A stretch of DNA of 64,000 nt from Paraburkholderia ginsengisoli NBRC 100965. GTDB taxonomy: Bacteria > Pseudomonadota > Gammaproteobacteria > Burkholderiales > Burkholderiaceae. The notes under the pieces were generated by a model that worked only from the letters and a program-made list of their open reading frames with translations, searched no databases and was not told the DNA's origin. Of the stretch, positions 8,133 to 16,593 are shown piece after piece. Location: contig NZ_BBJF01000019.1 in the NCBI RefSeq assembly GCF_000739735.1, forward strand, positions 104,149-168,148, given 5' to 3'. How positions within the stretch are numbered: position 1 is the first letter of the stretch; the number at the start of each line of letters is the position of its first letter. The position numbers and the translations under genes are program-made.

Positions 8133-8813
8133 TCATCCGCCGAGCGAAATGATCGCGACGGTCAGCGCGACGCCCAGCGCGGCCATCGCCAGCCCCGCTT
8201 TCCAGCCGCTGAACCCGGCGTGATAACCGAGCGCCATCCCACTGCCGAACAACATGGCGATGGTCAGCACTCGCGAAACGATCAACGCCGTGGGGACGTC
8301 GCTAAACAGCACGAAGGGCAATGCAACCGGAAACGTCGACGCCACCACGATCACGAAGATGCCCACCGCGCCGATCACGTCGTCGCGCACGAAGACCGGG
8401 CGTCGCGGCAAATCCGGTAGCGTGGCCACGCGCGCACGGATGAGCTCGAGCTCCGTATCGGCGATCAGCGGTGTAATCCAGGGAGGCAATGCCTTGCGCA
8501 GCGCGCGAACGCCGGCGGCCGCGTCCGACTGATGCTTGATAGTCCACGCGAGCGTCAACCGCCGACCGCGATTGGTCAACGTGCGGACGAGAAACATCAC
8601 CGCGTCGGCGAGACCCCACGCGAGGTTGCAACCCAGCGCCGTGTAGAACATTTTTCGCCCGGCGCCTTCGCCGGCGGTCGCGGCCGACACCGCGCCGACG
8701 AACGTGAGCGCCATGAAGAGACCAAAGCACAATTCCGACACCCGGTCGACGGTATCGAGAACCGGCTCGCGAGCGTCGTTGCCTTGCTGATCCGTTAGAC
8801 CGGTAACGTCCAT
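8133..8813 (-). CDS. VIT1/CCC1-like integral membrane protein
   Basis: The 226-residue product has about five membrane segments. The first region (DRVSELCFGLFMALTFVGAV, then LGCNLAWGLADAVMFLVRTL) resembles VIT/CCC1-type iron/manganese transporters. A central soluble loop of about 80 residues follows, then hydrophobic helices ending VALTVAIISLGG. The start at 8813 has GGGAG six bases upstream; the longer frame to 8918 runs into the divergent promoter region. Metal transport is a family-level guess, because the metal-binding loop glutamates of true VIT proteins are not obvious. Site D lies about 150 bases upstream. Confidence 0.8.
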   Translation of the reverse strand: MDVTGLTDQQGNDAREPVLDTVDRVSELCFGLFMALTFVGAVSAATAGEGAGRKMFYTALGCNLAWGLADAVMFLVRTLTNRGRRLTLAWTIKHQSDAAAGVRALRKALPPWITPLIADTELELIRARVATLPDLPRRPVFVRDDVIGAVGIFVIVVASTFPVALPFVLFSDVPTALIVSRVLTIAMLFGSGMALGYHAGFSGWKAGLAMAALGVALTVAIISLGG

Positions 8814-8963
8814 GAGATCTCCCGCCGCGATGACCGACGTCTGAGTCCGTGGCGATGGCCGCGATCGGGCCAGTGCGTTGCAGTCGATCCGGCGACGATC
8901 GCCGAATCGACGATCCACTGGCAGACTCGTACAGCATAAGGTCCACCAACCGCCGCCGGTATT

Positions 8964-8975
8964 GGACCAAGGTCG
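8964..8975. promoter_or_regulatory. DosR-like interrupted palindrome, site D
   Basis: GGACCAAGGTCG is a one-mismatch GGAC-N4-GTCC repeat in the divergent region between the VIT-like gene and ppk2. It is about 85 bases upstream of the ppk2 start, in the same orientation and at nearly the same distance as site B from its gene (shared TGGACCAARGTCSTAT). Confidence 0.5.
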
Positions 8976-9059
8976 TATGGCCTTCGCGCGTGCCGCGCCC
9001 TACATTGCGAAAAGATCGTTGGATAGCGATCCCGTTCACGTACGCGCGGAGACATGGTA

Positions 9060-9875
9060 ATGGCGAAGACCGAGGCGACAGGCGACCCACCCGTCGAAAA
9101 CAAATCACTGTCGTACAAGGAGTACCGGAAGGCGTTGTTCCAGTTGCACGTCGAACTGGTCAAGCTTCAGGAATGGGTGGTGCAAACGGGCAGCAAGGTC
9201 TGCATCGTTTTCGAAGGACGCGATGGCGCGGGCAAAGGCGGCACGATCAAGGCGCTCACCGAGCGCGTGAGTCCGCGCGTGTTTCGCGTCGTCGCGCTGC
9301 CCGCACCGAGCGAGCGCGAAAAAAGCCAGATGTACGTGCAGCGCTATCTGCCGCATTTACCAGCGGCCGGGGAAGTCGTGATCTTCGACCGCAGCTGGTA
9401 CAACCGCGCGGGCGTCGAACGGGTGATGGGCTTCTGTACCGATGAGGAAGCGCAGAGTTTCCTCGCAGCCGTACCGCTCGTCGAGCAGGCGATCGTCGAG
9501 TCCGGCGTGATCCTCCTCAAATACTGGCTGGAGGTCAGTCCCGAGGAACAGACGCGCCGTCTCGAAGCGCGCATTCACGACGGTCGCAAAGTGTGGAAGC
9601 TCACGGATATGGATTTGAAATCCTATAGCCGCTGGTATGAGTACTCGCGTGCGCGCGACGCGATGTTCGAAGCGTCGGACACGGAGATCGCGTCGTGGTA
9701 TGTGGCGAACTCGAACGACAAGCGGCGCGTGCGGTTGAACATCATTAGCGATGTGCTGAGCAGGATTCCGTACGAGCAGATGCCCCGCAAGAAGGTGACG
9801 CTGCCGAAGCGGCAGAAAGCTCACGGCTATCAGGAGCCGGATTATCCGTTCAAGTATGTCATTGAGCGATTCTGA
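9060..9875 (+). CDS. ppk2: Polyphosphate kinase 2 (PPK2 family)
   Basis: The 271-residue enzyme transfers phosphate between polyphosphate and nucleoside phosphates. PPK2 enzymes of this one-domain type usually make ATP or GTP from diphosphates. Visible motifs are Walker A FEGRDGAGKGGTIK, Walker B VVIFDRSWYNRAGVERVMGF, and the lid region with RRLEARIHDGRKVWKL. The C-terminus PDYPFKYVIERF is typical. I prefer ATG 9060 because GGAG is 8 bases away; ATG 9054 is only 2 bases from it. It appears monocistronic, with site D upstream and a GC hairpin just after the stop. A role in energy homeostasis during stress fits the neighbourhood. Confidence 0.96.
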   Translation: MAKTEATGDPPVENKSLSYKEYRKALFQLHVELVKLQEWVVQTGSKVCIVFEGRDGAGKGGTIKALTERVSPRVFRVVALPAPSEREKSQMYVQRYLPHLPAAGEVVIFDRSWYNRAGVERVMGFCTDEEAQSFLAAVPLVEQAIVESGVILLKYWLEVSPEEQTRRLEARIHDGRKVWKLTDMDLKSYSRWYEYSRARDAMFEASDTEIASWYVANSNDKRRVRLNIISDVLSRIPYEQMPRKKVTLPKRQKAHGYQEPDYPFKYVIERF

Positions 9876-9881
9876 GTAGGG

Positions 9882-9899
9882 GCGGGTGCAATCCCGCCG
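9882..9899 (+). terminator. GC hairpin after ppk2, possible terminator
   Basis: GGCGGG-TGCAAT-CCCGCC forms a 6-bp stem beginning 7 bases after the ppk2 stop. There is no T-run after it, so it may only mark the transcript end weakly or act with Rho. Confidence 0.35.
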
Positions 9900-10153
9900 G
9901 ATTGACCCGCGCGTTGTCAAACGTGCGATTCCCCCCTGCATGCACCGTTGAAGCGCAAGGTGATTTCCTCGCGAAGCCTGCGAGCGCACGCGCGAGATTT
10001 TCCCATCGGTAGCCGTCGACGTGATCTCTTCTCCTCAATTGAACTGAGGTACGGCGCCCGCACAGCCAGGTACACCCGTTGCGCTATCAGATTGCCACTA
10101 AACGGAGCCTTCGCTCCTGTCATTCCACGCATTGCAACCTTGCAGGTATATCT

Positions 10154-10870
10154 ATGAGACTCCTCACTATCCAGGGCGGTCTACCCCGTGTGTCATGGGG
10201 TTCCGTCATCGCGGGCGTCATTCTTTCCCTGACCGTCTATCTCATCCTCAGTGTGCTCGGCGCGGCGATCGGAATGTCCGCGCTTTCTCCACTGTCCCGC
10301 CCCAACCCGCTGCAAGGTTTTGGTTTCGGGTCCGGCGCCTATCTGATCGTGATGACGGTCATCGCGGTGTTTATCGGCTCCTACTTCGCGGGTCGCTGCG
10401 CGCCCGTGCTCGGTTGGCTTCACGGCCTGCTGGCGTGGGCCGTCATGATTCTCCTCGTGGTGTATAGCGCCACGTCGTTGATCGGAAGCGCTGTCAGCGC
10501 CGCGGGAAGCCTCGCGTCGACCGGCGCGACAGTCGGCGCGGCGGCCAGTCCGTCGGGTTCCGTGGGCGCGATGACCAACTCGTTGACGCAACGGGCGCAG
10601 GGCGCGATTGCCTCTGCCACCGCTGAAGCGTCGAGTCCGCAAGCGCAAGCCGATGCACGTCAGGCCGCCGACACCGCGGCACGCGGCGTAGCGCGCGCGT
10701 CGTGGTTTTCGTTTGCCGCACTGCTGGTCGGCGCGATCATCTCCATCGTTTCGGGTCATGCAGGCTTTCGCCATCAACCGCCGTTCGAAGAAGCCGGCGG
10801 CGGATCGAGCGATGACGTCGTCGCGCGCCGCCAACCGGTCCGCGCGACGCCGGCGCAACCGGCCCGTTGA
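10154..10870 (+). CDS. Conserved inner-membrane protein of unknown function
   Basis: The 238-residue protein has three N-terminal membrane helices (VIAGVILSLTVYLILSVLGA; YLIVMTVIAVFIGSYFAG; LLAWAVMILLVVYSATSL). An Ala/Ser/Thr-rich soluble stretch and a fourth helix (FSFAALLVGAIISIVSG) follow. The tail is polar and Pro-rich. I start at ATG 10154, with AGGT upstream, rather than at the longer frame from 10079. It is followed 30 bases later by the first DUF2382 gene and likely shares its transcript. Function is unknown; the context suggests envelope or general stress. Confidence 0.82.
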   Translation: MRLLTIQGGLPRVSWGSVIAGVILSLTVYLILSVLGAAIGMSALSPLSRPNPLQGFGFGSGAYLIVMTVIAVFIGSYFAGRCAPVLGWLHGLLAWAVMILLVVYSATSLIGSAVSAAGSLASTGATVGAAASPSGSVGAMTNSLTQRAQGAIASATAEASSPQAQADARQAADTAARGVARASWFSFAALLVGAIISIVSGHAGFRHQPPFEEAGGGSSDDVVARRQPVRATPAQPAR

Positions 10871-10900
10871 TCGGCGCTATTGGCGACCCATGGAGCTGCG

Positions 10901-11377
10901 ATGACCGACAGCAAGGAAGCAGCCAACCGCGCCGCCACACAGACCGCTGCGCCGACGAGCGTCACCGCCGTCGAGCAGCGGCTGCGGGTCGATGTCGCGG
11001 AACAGGAAACGGCAACGGTCCGCGTTCGAACCATTGTCCACAAGGAGCTGACGGAAATACCGGTGGTACTGCAGCGCCGCGCCGTCACGATCGAGCGTGT
11101 GCCCGTCAACCGGTTTGTCGATTCCGAGTTCGAACCGTTCCGTCAAGGCGATGTTCTGATCGTCCCGGTCTTCGAATATGTTCCGGTGACCGAAATGAAA
11201 TTGATGCTGAAGGAAGAAGTCCGCATCGGCCTCGAAACAACTGAAGTAGCGAGCGTGCACGAGGCCGAAGTGCAACGGCAGGAGCTCGTCGTGGAGCGGC
11301 GAACCGGAACCGATGGAGACTGGATCGCGCAACCCGCGGCACCGTCCTCCGAAGATGGTGAGCAGTCGGCGTTTTGA
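10901..11377 (+). CDS. DUF2382 (YsnF/AvaK-like) stress protein, short form
   Basis: The 158-residue protein has two repeats typical of DUF2382: an acidic/basic segment RLRVDVAEQETATVRVRTIV and VTIERVPVNRFVDSEFEPF. Then come VLIVPVFEYVPVTEMKLMLK and EEVRIGLETTE. Bacterial YsnF/AvaK-type proteins are linked to general stress, but no activity is known. The start at 10901 has GGAG six bases upstream. It lies between the membrane protein and a longer DUF2382 paralogue, so this is a three-gene stress operon. Confidence 0.88.
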   Translation: MTDSKEAANRAATQTAAPTSVTAVEQRLRVDVAEQETATVRVRTIVHKELTEIPVVLQRRAVTIERVPVNRFVDSEFEPFRQGDVLIVPVFEYVPVTEMKLMLKEEVRIGLETTEVASVHEAEVQRQELVVERRTGTDGDWIAQPAAPSSEDGEQSAF

Positions 11378-11434
11378 AGAACAGCAGGTCATTCTGGCTG
11401 AGGTCAAGCCACTCACACTCTTGGAGTACTAAAA

Positions 11435-12292
11435 ATGTCGGAAGTCCTTGTAGGTGTATTCGATTCATTTGAGCAGGCCGATCGGGCGGTTGAAAAGCTG
11501 ACGCAAAGCGGCATCGACCGAAGCCATATGGAAGTTCACGCGAACGGCCGGATCAGCGACCCGCTCGTGGAAGACCCGGCGGTCGAGCAACCCGCGCTGC
11601 ACACGGACGAAGGTCCGGCGAGCAAAATCGCGCGCTTCTTCAGCAACCTGTTCGGCAACGACGAGCAACCGGAGGAGGTCGGCCACTACCAGGAAGCCGT
11701 GCGCCGTGGCGGCGCTGTCCTGACGGTGACGGTGCTCGACGAAGCGCAGATGAGAGCGGTTCGGTCCACATTGCATGAAGCCGGCGCGGTGGATATCGAA
11801 GAGCGCGTCTCCGAATGGAAAAACACGGGCTATAAGGGATACGACCCGAGTGCCGCGCAATACTCCGCCGACGAAACGGCAGCAGAGCGCCAGTCGTTCG
11901 CCGTAGTACGCGAGTCGCTCGAAGTGGGCAAACGCGAGGTACAGACCGGCGGCGTGCGGGTCTATTCACGCGCCACGGCCACCCCCGTCAGCGAGGCGGT
12001 CACTTTGCGCGAAGAACATGCCACGATCGAACGGCACCCAGTGGACCGTATTGCGACAGCCGAAGATCTCAAGGCCGCATCGGTCGAAGTGCGCGAAACG
12101 GCGGAACACGCGGTCGTGTCCAAGACCGCTCACGTGGTCGAGGAAGTGACGGTCGGGAAGGAAGCGTCGGAGCGCGTGGAGACGGTCAATGAAACGTTGA
12201 AAGGCACGGAAGTCGAAGTCGAGCGCGTGGAAGGCGCACCGTCGTCCTTGCCCGGCGAGCGGACAGGCCCGCTTCCGGACACGCGTCCCTAA
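11435..12292 (+). CDS. YsnF/AvaK-type protein: general-stress N-domain plus DUF2382
   Basis: The 285-residue protein has an N-terminal domain (VLVGVFDSFEQADRAVEKLT, later GGAVLTVTVLDEAQMRAVRS). It looks like the 17M/ferredoxin-like fold found ahead of DUF2382 in general-stress proteins. A C-terminal DUF2382 follows from about residue 150 (FAVVRESLEVGKREVQTGGV; RHPVDRIATAEDL; EEVTVGKEASERV). The start has GGAG about 10 bases upstream. It is the longer paralogue of the gene just upstream, so the domain is present twice in tandem. Precise function is unknown. Confidence 0.9.
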   Translation: MSEVLVGVFDSFEQADRAVEKLTQSGIDRSHMEVHANGRISDPLVEDPAVEQPALHTDEGPASKIARFFSNLFGNDEQPEEVGHYQEAVRRGGAVLTVTVLDEAQMRAVRSTLHEAGAVDIEERVSEWKNTGYKGYDPSAAQYSADETAAERQSFAVVRESLEVGKREVQTGGVRVYSRATATPVSEAVTLREEHATIERHPVDRIATAEDLKAASVEVRETAEHAVVSKTAHVVEEVTVGKEASERVETVNETLKGTEVEVERVEGAPSSLPGERTGPLPDTRP

Positions 12293-12372
12293 CTGAAGTC
12301 GCTGGCCGCGCGTCGTCAACATCTCGCTGCTGACGGCGCGGCCCTGGCAATGCTTACTCGATGGAGCCGAAC

Positions 12373-12561
12373 ATGAAAAATCCATGGACCAAGAAGAATC
12401 CCTTTCTCAGCATGTGGCTAAGCGGAGCCAACGCGGTAGCCGGCTCCGCCAGAGGTCACGCAACGGCAGCGGCGAAGCGCGGCACCTCGGCATTCTGGAC
12501 GGCGGCACTGACGCCGCCGAATCCGAAGCCGAAGCCGAAGAGAAAGAAAGCGCGACGTTGA
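12373..12561 (+). CDS. Small basic protein of unknown function
   Basis: The 62-residue product begins MKNPWTKKNPFLSMWLSGAN and ends in a Pro/Lys-rich basic tail (PPNPKPKPKRKKARR). A good ribosome site (GGAG, 8 bases) precedes ATG 12373; ATG 12361 lies inside it. The mix of a Trp-containing hydrophobic N-terminus and a basic tail could suit nucleic-acid, polyphosphate or granule association, but that is a guess. It follows the stress operon by 80 bases. Confidence 0.6.
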   Translation: MKNPWTKKNPFLSMWLSGANAVAGSARGHATAAAKRGTSAFWTAALTPPNPKPKPKRKKARR

Positions 12562-12655
12562 GCGACGCGGACATGCCGCGAAGCAACTCAAGCGCGCGCC
12601 TTCTCGTTGAAGCGTTGAAGACGCCGAGTGCCGCGAACGTACAGCGGTGGTGACT

Positions 12656-13885
12656 CTAGGCCGCCTCCAACGCGTAACGGCGACAGTGCTCCAGATAGGC
12701 AGCCTCATGACTGCCGAGAAGTTCGACCACGCTTTTCCAGAGCCAGGACGGCGTGTCGATGGTTTTCGAACGACCCCGCCGTACTTCCTTGAGCCACGCG
12801 GCACGCGTGCCGTGATCCATCTGCCGTCCATGCGCTTTACCGACCACCTGCGCCAGATAGCGCGCGACCTCCATCGCTTCGGTCTGACTCAGTTGATCGA
12901 TCTCGAGTTTGATGTCCTGAGGCAGCAACTCGCGGATCACCACCGAACGATCCTGCAGCCGGTCCGCGCGCATCCGCTCGCCGAGAAACGGCGATAGATG
13001 CCGTGCACCTTCCACCACACGTTCGGCATTGTCCTTCGGCATGCGCGTGCCCGCATAGCGCGGCGCGGCTGCCTTCAATCCCTCCTTGATGTCGATCAGG
13101 CAGAGATCGTCTCCTTCAACGACTCCACCGTCGACGTCCAGCAGAACCGCATAACGCAGGCGGCCGAGCGAGCTGCACCCTTTGACCCAATAGGCGGCAT
13201 CGAGCACCGACACCCGGCCGTCATCCTTGCGCCCGCGCAGACTGGTCGCGAGCTGGCTTATCGAACCCTTCTCGAACAACGCCGCTATGCCGGTCGCTTC
13301 CTCTTTCGTGAGCGGCCAGAAGCGCTTGCCTAGCGGTATCGTCGGCGTGGTGTCTTCGAGGCGCTCGACTGCCAGGTGCTTCCACGAACGACGCACCGCT
13401 TCCTGCATGACGACGCGCACCGTTTCCGGCTTTTTTGCCAGATCGACTTCCTTTCCCTTCAACTCGCGTTCGAGCGCGCGTTCATATCCATCGGCGAGCG
13501 CTTCCATCATGTGAACCGTCGTGAGGCCGGGCAAGTCGGAGCCGCGCGCCGCAGTGGCCAGCGACAGGCCAAGCCGGATCAGATCGTGTGCCGGGTTGCC
13601 GATGACCGTCTGATCCAGATCGCGGATCTGAATTTCGACGCGACCCTGCGCATCGGCTACAGGGCCGAGATTGCCCGTGTGGCAGTCTCCACATATCCAG
13701 ATTGCGGGACCTTCGGGCAGTAGCTGGCTGTGACTGGTTTCGAGCCATTCGTAGAATTGCATCGTGTTGCCGCGTACATACGCATGCGCCGATCGGGCCA
13801 TCTTCGTATTACGGAGTGCCGTAAGCACGGTCTGCCGACTTTTGAAGTCAGGCACCTTCCTGTTGCTAACCGCTTTCTGCGCCAT
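12656..13885 (-). CDS. DUF2252 family protein
   Basis: The 409-residue protein matches DUF2252, a large uncharacterised family with distant kinase-like features. Visible hallmarks are KMARSAHAYVRGNTMQFYEW, ICGDCHTGNLGPV, QIRDLDQTVIGNPAHDLIRL and the C-terminal AYLAQVVGKAHGRQMDHG-like region. The HGD/GDxHxxN-style motif recalls aminoglycoside-phosphotransferase-type folds. The start at 13885 has GGGGAAG upstream; the longer frame has no support. It is convergent with the upstream small basic gene and stands alone. Confidence 0.9.
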   Translation of the reverse strand: MAQKAVSNRKVPDFKSRQTVLTALRNTKMARSAHAYVRGNTMQFYEWLETSHSQLLPEGPAIWICGDCHTGNLGPVADAQGRVEIQIRDLDQTVIGNPAHDLIRLGLSLATAARGSDLPGLTTVHMMEALADGYERALERELKGKEVDLAKKPETVRVVMQEAVRRSWKHLAVERLEDTTPTIPLGKRFWPLTKEEATGIAALFEKGSISQLATSLRGRKDDGRVSVLDAAYWVKGCSSLGRLRYAVLLDVDGGVVEGDDLCLIDIKEGLKAAAPRYAGTRMPKDNAERVVEGARHLSPFLGERMRADRLQDRSVVIRELLPQDIKLEIDQLSQTEAMEVARYLAQVVGKAHGRQMDHGTRAAWLKEVRRGRSKTIDTPSWLWKSVVELLGSHEAAYLEHCRRYALEAA

Positions 13886-13981
13886 AGCGTTTCTTCCCCA
13901 GAGCGTGTGAAATTTAGTGGTTGATCCACACTCGACAATTGCCGCGCGATTCACGCACGGCTACTTTTTTCATTTCCGCTT

Positions 13982-14683
13982 TCACTTTCCGCAGTCTGTG
14001 AGCGCCGCTGCGGGCAGCCCTGTCGTCGCGAGGCGGCGGCTGACCTTGCGCAATGCGTCGCCGAATCCGCCCGGTGCCCGCGAATCCAGTCGGGCACTCG
14101 TGGTCACGCGCGGCGCGGCGCTCCATGCAATCGTCGCGCCGGCGGCAATCAACGCCTTCACCAACGCGACATCTTCGTTCGATGCGAGGGGCTGGAAGCC
14201 CTTCACCAGCGCATAGGCTTTCGCGGACACGCCGAGGTTGGCGCCGTGAATATGGCGATGTCCGTCGACGTCGTGATACGTGGTCACGAAGTTCTCGCGC
14301 ACGGCATCGCTATGGCCGCTCCAGTCGCCTACGCTGATGACGCCACAGACCGCGTCGGCGTTGCAGCGTAGTTGTTCGACCAGCCAGTCCGGCGCGACGA
14401 TGGTGTCGGCGTCGGTAAATGCGAGCCACCGTGCCTTTTGAGCCAGCGCGGCGGCGGCGCCGGTCGCGCGCGCCACACCCACGTTGCGAGTCTCGACGAG
14501 CAGGACGTGTGCGTCGAGCGCGCTGGCGACGTCGCCGGTTCCGTCGGTGCAGCTATCGAGCACGACGAAGATCCTGACCTCTTCACCGGCAAGCGCCGGA
14601 TGCTTCGCCGCGCGGATGACCGAGCGCACGCACGAGCCAATAAAGGCAGCCTCGTTATGGGCCGGAATAACGACGCCGAGCAT
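13982..14683 (-). CDS. Family 2 glycosyltransferase
   Basis: The 233-residue GT-A fold enzyme has the nucleotide-sugar binding N-terminus MLGVVIPAHNEAAFIGSCVR, a conserved Asp in FVVLDSCTDGTGD, and the DxD-like metal motif AFTDADTIVAPDWL. The acceptor region NLGVSAKAYALVKGFQPL contains the usual ED pair (ASNEDVALV). It is compact, without membrane helices, and so resembles soluble GT2 proteins. The start has GAGAGG upstream. The sugar and acceptor cannot be inferred; neighbours do not form a polysaccharide cluster. Confidence 0.88.
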   Translation of the reverse strand: MLGVVIPAHNEAAFIGSCVRSVIRAAKHPALAGEEVRIFVVLDSCTDGTGDVASALDAHVLLVETRNVGVARATGAAAALAQKARWLAFTDADTIVAPDWLVEQLRCNADAVCGVISVGDWSGHSDAVRENFVTTYHDVDGHRHIHGANLGVSAKAYALVKGFQPLASNEDVALVKALIAAGATIAWSAAPRVTTSARLDSRAPGGFGDALRKVSRRLATTGLPAAALTDCGK

Positions 14684-14908
14684 GGTTCCTCTCCCTCTTC
14701 TTCTTCGCTTCGACCGCTCAATGTCTGGAGTGCGGTCGCCTTGACGTGGCCGATTCATCGCGCGTGAAGCAATCTTCCGTGCGGTTTGTCAGGCACTGCC
14801 ACCAGATATACCGCATGACTCGTGCCTGTTCCGCGCTGAAAAGCGGTTGGCTGATCCGGTTCGTGGCCCGGTTCATGCGGCGTCGATGAAAACCGGCAGG
14901 AGGCCGCC

Positions 14909-15217
14909 ATGAAAACCCGGATTTTCACTTACGTCGAATGCCCATGCGGACATCGCGGCGCCCTCATCCAGACCATCGACGCGGGCGCGTTTCGAACCGG
15001 TTGGCACCGGGCGTGGCTACGCAAACTGACTCGCGACGGCACATATGACGGAGAAGACGAACTGTTTGCCGAAATGACGCCCGGTTGCCCGACGTGCGGC
15101 CGCAGTCTGAGTCCGGACGATGTAATAGGACGCAGTGAGTTGCAAGGCACCGGTGCAGTGCTGCGGCTCAAGAGCGAGCCGGCAGCGTCGGAAACGACGC
15201 TCAGCATAGGTGGTTGA
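14909..15217 (+). CDS. Small putative zinc-binding protein
   Basis: The 102-residue protein has two cysteine pairs, ECPCGHRG near residue 11 and GCPTCGRSL near 60, which could bind one zinc as a zinc ribbon. AGGAGG lies directly before the start, so translation should be strong. It starts 225 bases from the divergent glycosyltransferase. I do not recognise the family; function is unknown. Confidence 0.75.
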   Translation: MKTRIFTYVECPCGHRGALIQTIDAGAFRTGWHRAWLRKLTRDGTYDGEDELFAEMTPGCPTCGRSLSPDDVIGRSELQGTGAVLRLKSEPAASETTLSIGG

Positions 15218-15435
15218 TTTGACAGCAAAGAGGTGAACGCAAAACCGCAAGTGATTCGTCGAGCGCGTTCGTTTCAACCGTTTCAACCAACGGGCACGCC
15301 GGGCCCGACATTTGCGCAGTATTCGGCACGGCGACCCGCCCGTCGAGCCAACGCCTTTACATCACGGCAGGGGCTCGACATTCACGCAGGTGCATTTCCT
15401 ATGCAGCCTGATCGCATTTACTTGAGGAGCAGACA

Positions 15436-15732
15436 ATGGAAACGACGAAAGGGGAAGGCGCTCTACGCGAGGCTGTTGGCGACGTGCAGCAAGCCGCCGG
15501 CGATCTGCTCGGCGACGCTGGCGCGCAAGTCAGCGGCAAGGCAAAAGAGTTGAGCGGCAAGGCGCAGCAACTCTATGCCGATCTCGCCGACGTGGTTCGC
15601 GAATCGACGCTGGAGCGGCCGTTTGCAGCATTGGCGATTGCCGCGGGCGTCGGCTTTATTCTCGGCGCGTTACGTGCAACGAATCGCGCGCGCCCCGATA
15701 ACGGACGGAGCGACTGGAGAGATCGGGACTAA
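15436..15732 (+). CDS. YqjD/ElaB-like (CsbD-like N-part) stress membrane protein
   Basis: The 98-residue protein has an amphipathic N-terminal half with CsbD-like repeats (EAVGDVQQAAGDLLGDAG, VSGKAKELSGKAQQL). A C-terminal membrane anchor follows (RPFAALAIAAGVGFILGAL), as in DUF883 proteins YqjD/ElaB, which tether ribosomes in stationary phase in E. coli. GAGGAGC precedes the start. The next two genes are YqjE- and YqjK-like, the same order as in enterobacteria, which supports the assignment. Confidence 0.88.
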   Translation: METTKGEGALREAVGDVQQAAGDLLGDAGAQVSGKAKELSGKAQQLYADLADVVRESTLERPFAALAIAAGVGFILGALRATNRARPDNGRSDWRDRD

Positions 15733-15841
15733 GGCCGTGCACGTCTGTCCTTCGGCAAGACCCGCCGAGGTACAGACGATCGCCCCGACACGTGTCACCG
15801 CGCCGTACGTTTGCAGAACAAGCCATCTCGAGGAGTCCGGA

Positions 15842-16216
15842 ATGTCCATGCGTTCGAAAGTCACACAGTGGCGGAACGTCGGCAGATTCTGTGTCGAACG
15901 GGCCACCGATTATGGCGAACTCCTCGGCGTCGAGCTGGAGGAAACGAGGAAACGGCTCGTGCGCGAATTGAGCGCACTTGTCGCCCTCGCCGTCGCCGGT
16001 CTTTTCACGCTTTCATTCGTGTGCATTGCGGTGATCGCAACGGCGTGGGGAACGCCTTACTTCCTGCCCGTCGTGTGGGGCGTTGCCGCGATGTGGCTGG
16101 GTCTCTCCATCATCTCGTTGCTCGTCGTACGCTCGCAGAAGCCCGGACGATCGTTCCATGTTCTGCAGAGAGAGCTGCGCGATGACCTCGACACGCTGAA
16201 GGAGGCGCTGCGATGA
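15842..16216 (+). CDS. YqjE-like (phage holin family 3) membrane protein
   Basis: The 124-residue protein has two adjacent membrane helices (LSALVALAVAGLFTLSFVCI; VVWGVAAMWLGLSIISLLVV) and a charged C-terminal tail. This fits the YqjE/holin-superfamily-III proteins of bacterial chromosomes; a lytic role is not implied. GAGGAG sits 8 bases before the start. Its stop overlaps the next start (ATGA), so translation is coupled. The start codon follows a weak relative of the palindrome (GGACTAAGGCCG at 15726), which I did not score as a site. Confidence 0.88.
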   Translation: MSMRSKVTQWRNVGRFCVERATDYGELLGVELEETRKRLVRELSALVALAVAGLFTLSFVCIAVIATAWGTPYFLPVVWGVAAMWLGLSIISLLVVRSQKPGRSFHVLQRELRDDLDTLKEALR

Positions 16217-16521
16217 ATCATGGACGCAACAACGGAGAGGCCCAGGCGGCTATCCTCCTACGCATGGCGGAATCGCGCGAGGCCTTGCTCGCAGCGAACC
16301 GCCCTCCACCTTCGGTCCCTGTCGTGCGCGGGCAGGCGCAGTCGAGCGTGACCAGCGTGATGGCATCGCTCGCAGAAACGCCGCGCGTAACGCTGCTGTT
16401 AGCGTTATGTGTCGGAGCGATTGTGCTGGGGCCGCGCCGGACGGTCGGCATTGTCAGCCGCTCGGGGATCACCGCGTGGTTAGGTGTCGCCGCGCGCAAA
16501 GCCATCGCGAAAGGTGTGTGA
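16213..16521 (+). CDS. YqjK-like membrane protein
   Basis: The 102-residue product has a polar N-terminus with a conserved-looking LLRMAESREALLAANR segment and a single membrane helix (PRVTLLLALCVGAIVLGP). It is coupled by a 4-base overlap to the YqjE-like gene. Position and topology match YqjK, the third member of the yqjDEK stress trio. Function is unknown. Confidence 0.78.
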   Translation: MNHGRNNGEAQAAILLRMAESREALLAANRPPPSVPVVRGQAQSSVTSVMASLAETPRVTLLLALCVGAIVLGPRRTVGIVSRSGITAWLGVAARKAIAKGV

Positions 16522-16593
16522 GCGCGGCCCGTTCAAAGACAGTGCGGTTGCGCTGCTTTAGCCAGGTCCGGTAATCGACTCGCTGTCATTTCG

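Noticed and set aside
15726..15737. Extra palindrome copy GGACTAAGGCCG before the YqjE-like gene
   Set aside because: Two mismatches in the second half-site and overlap with a stop codon make chance likely.
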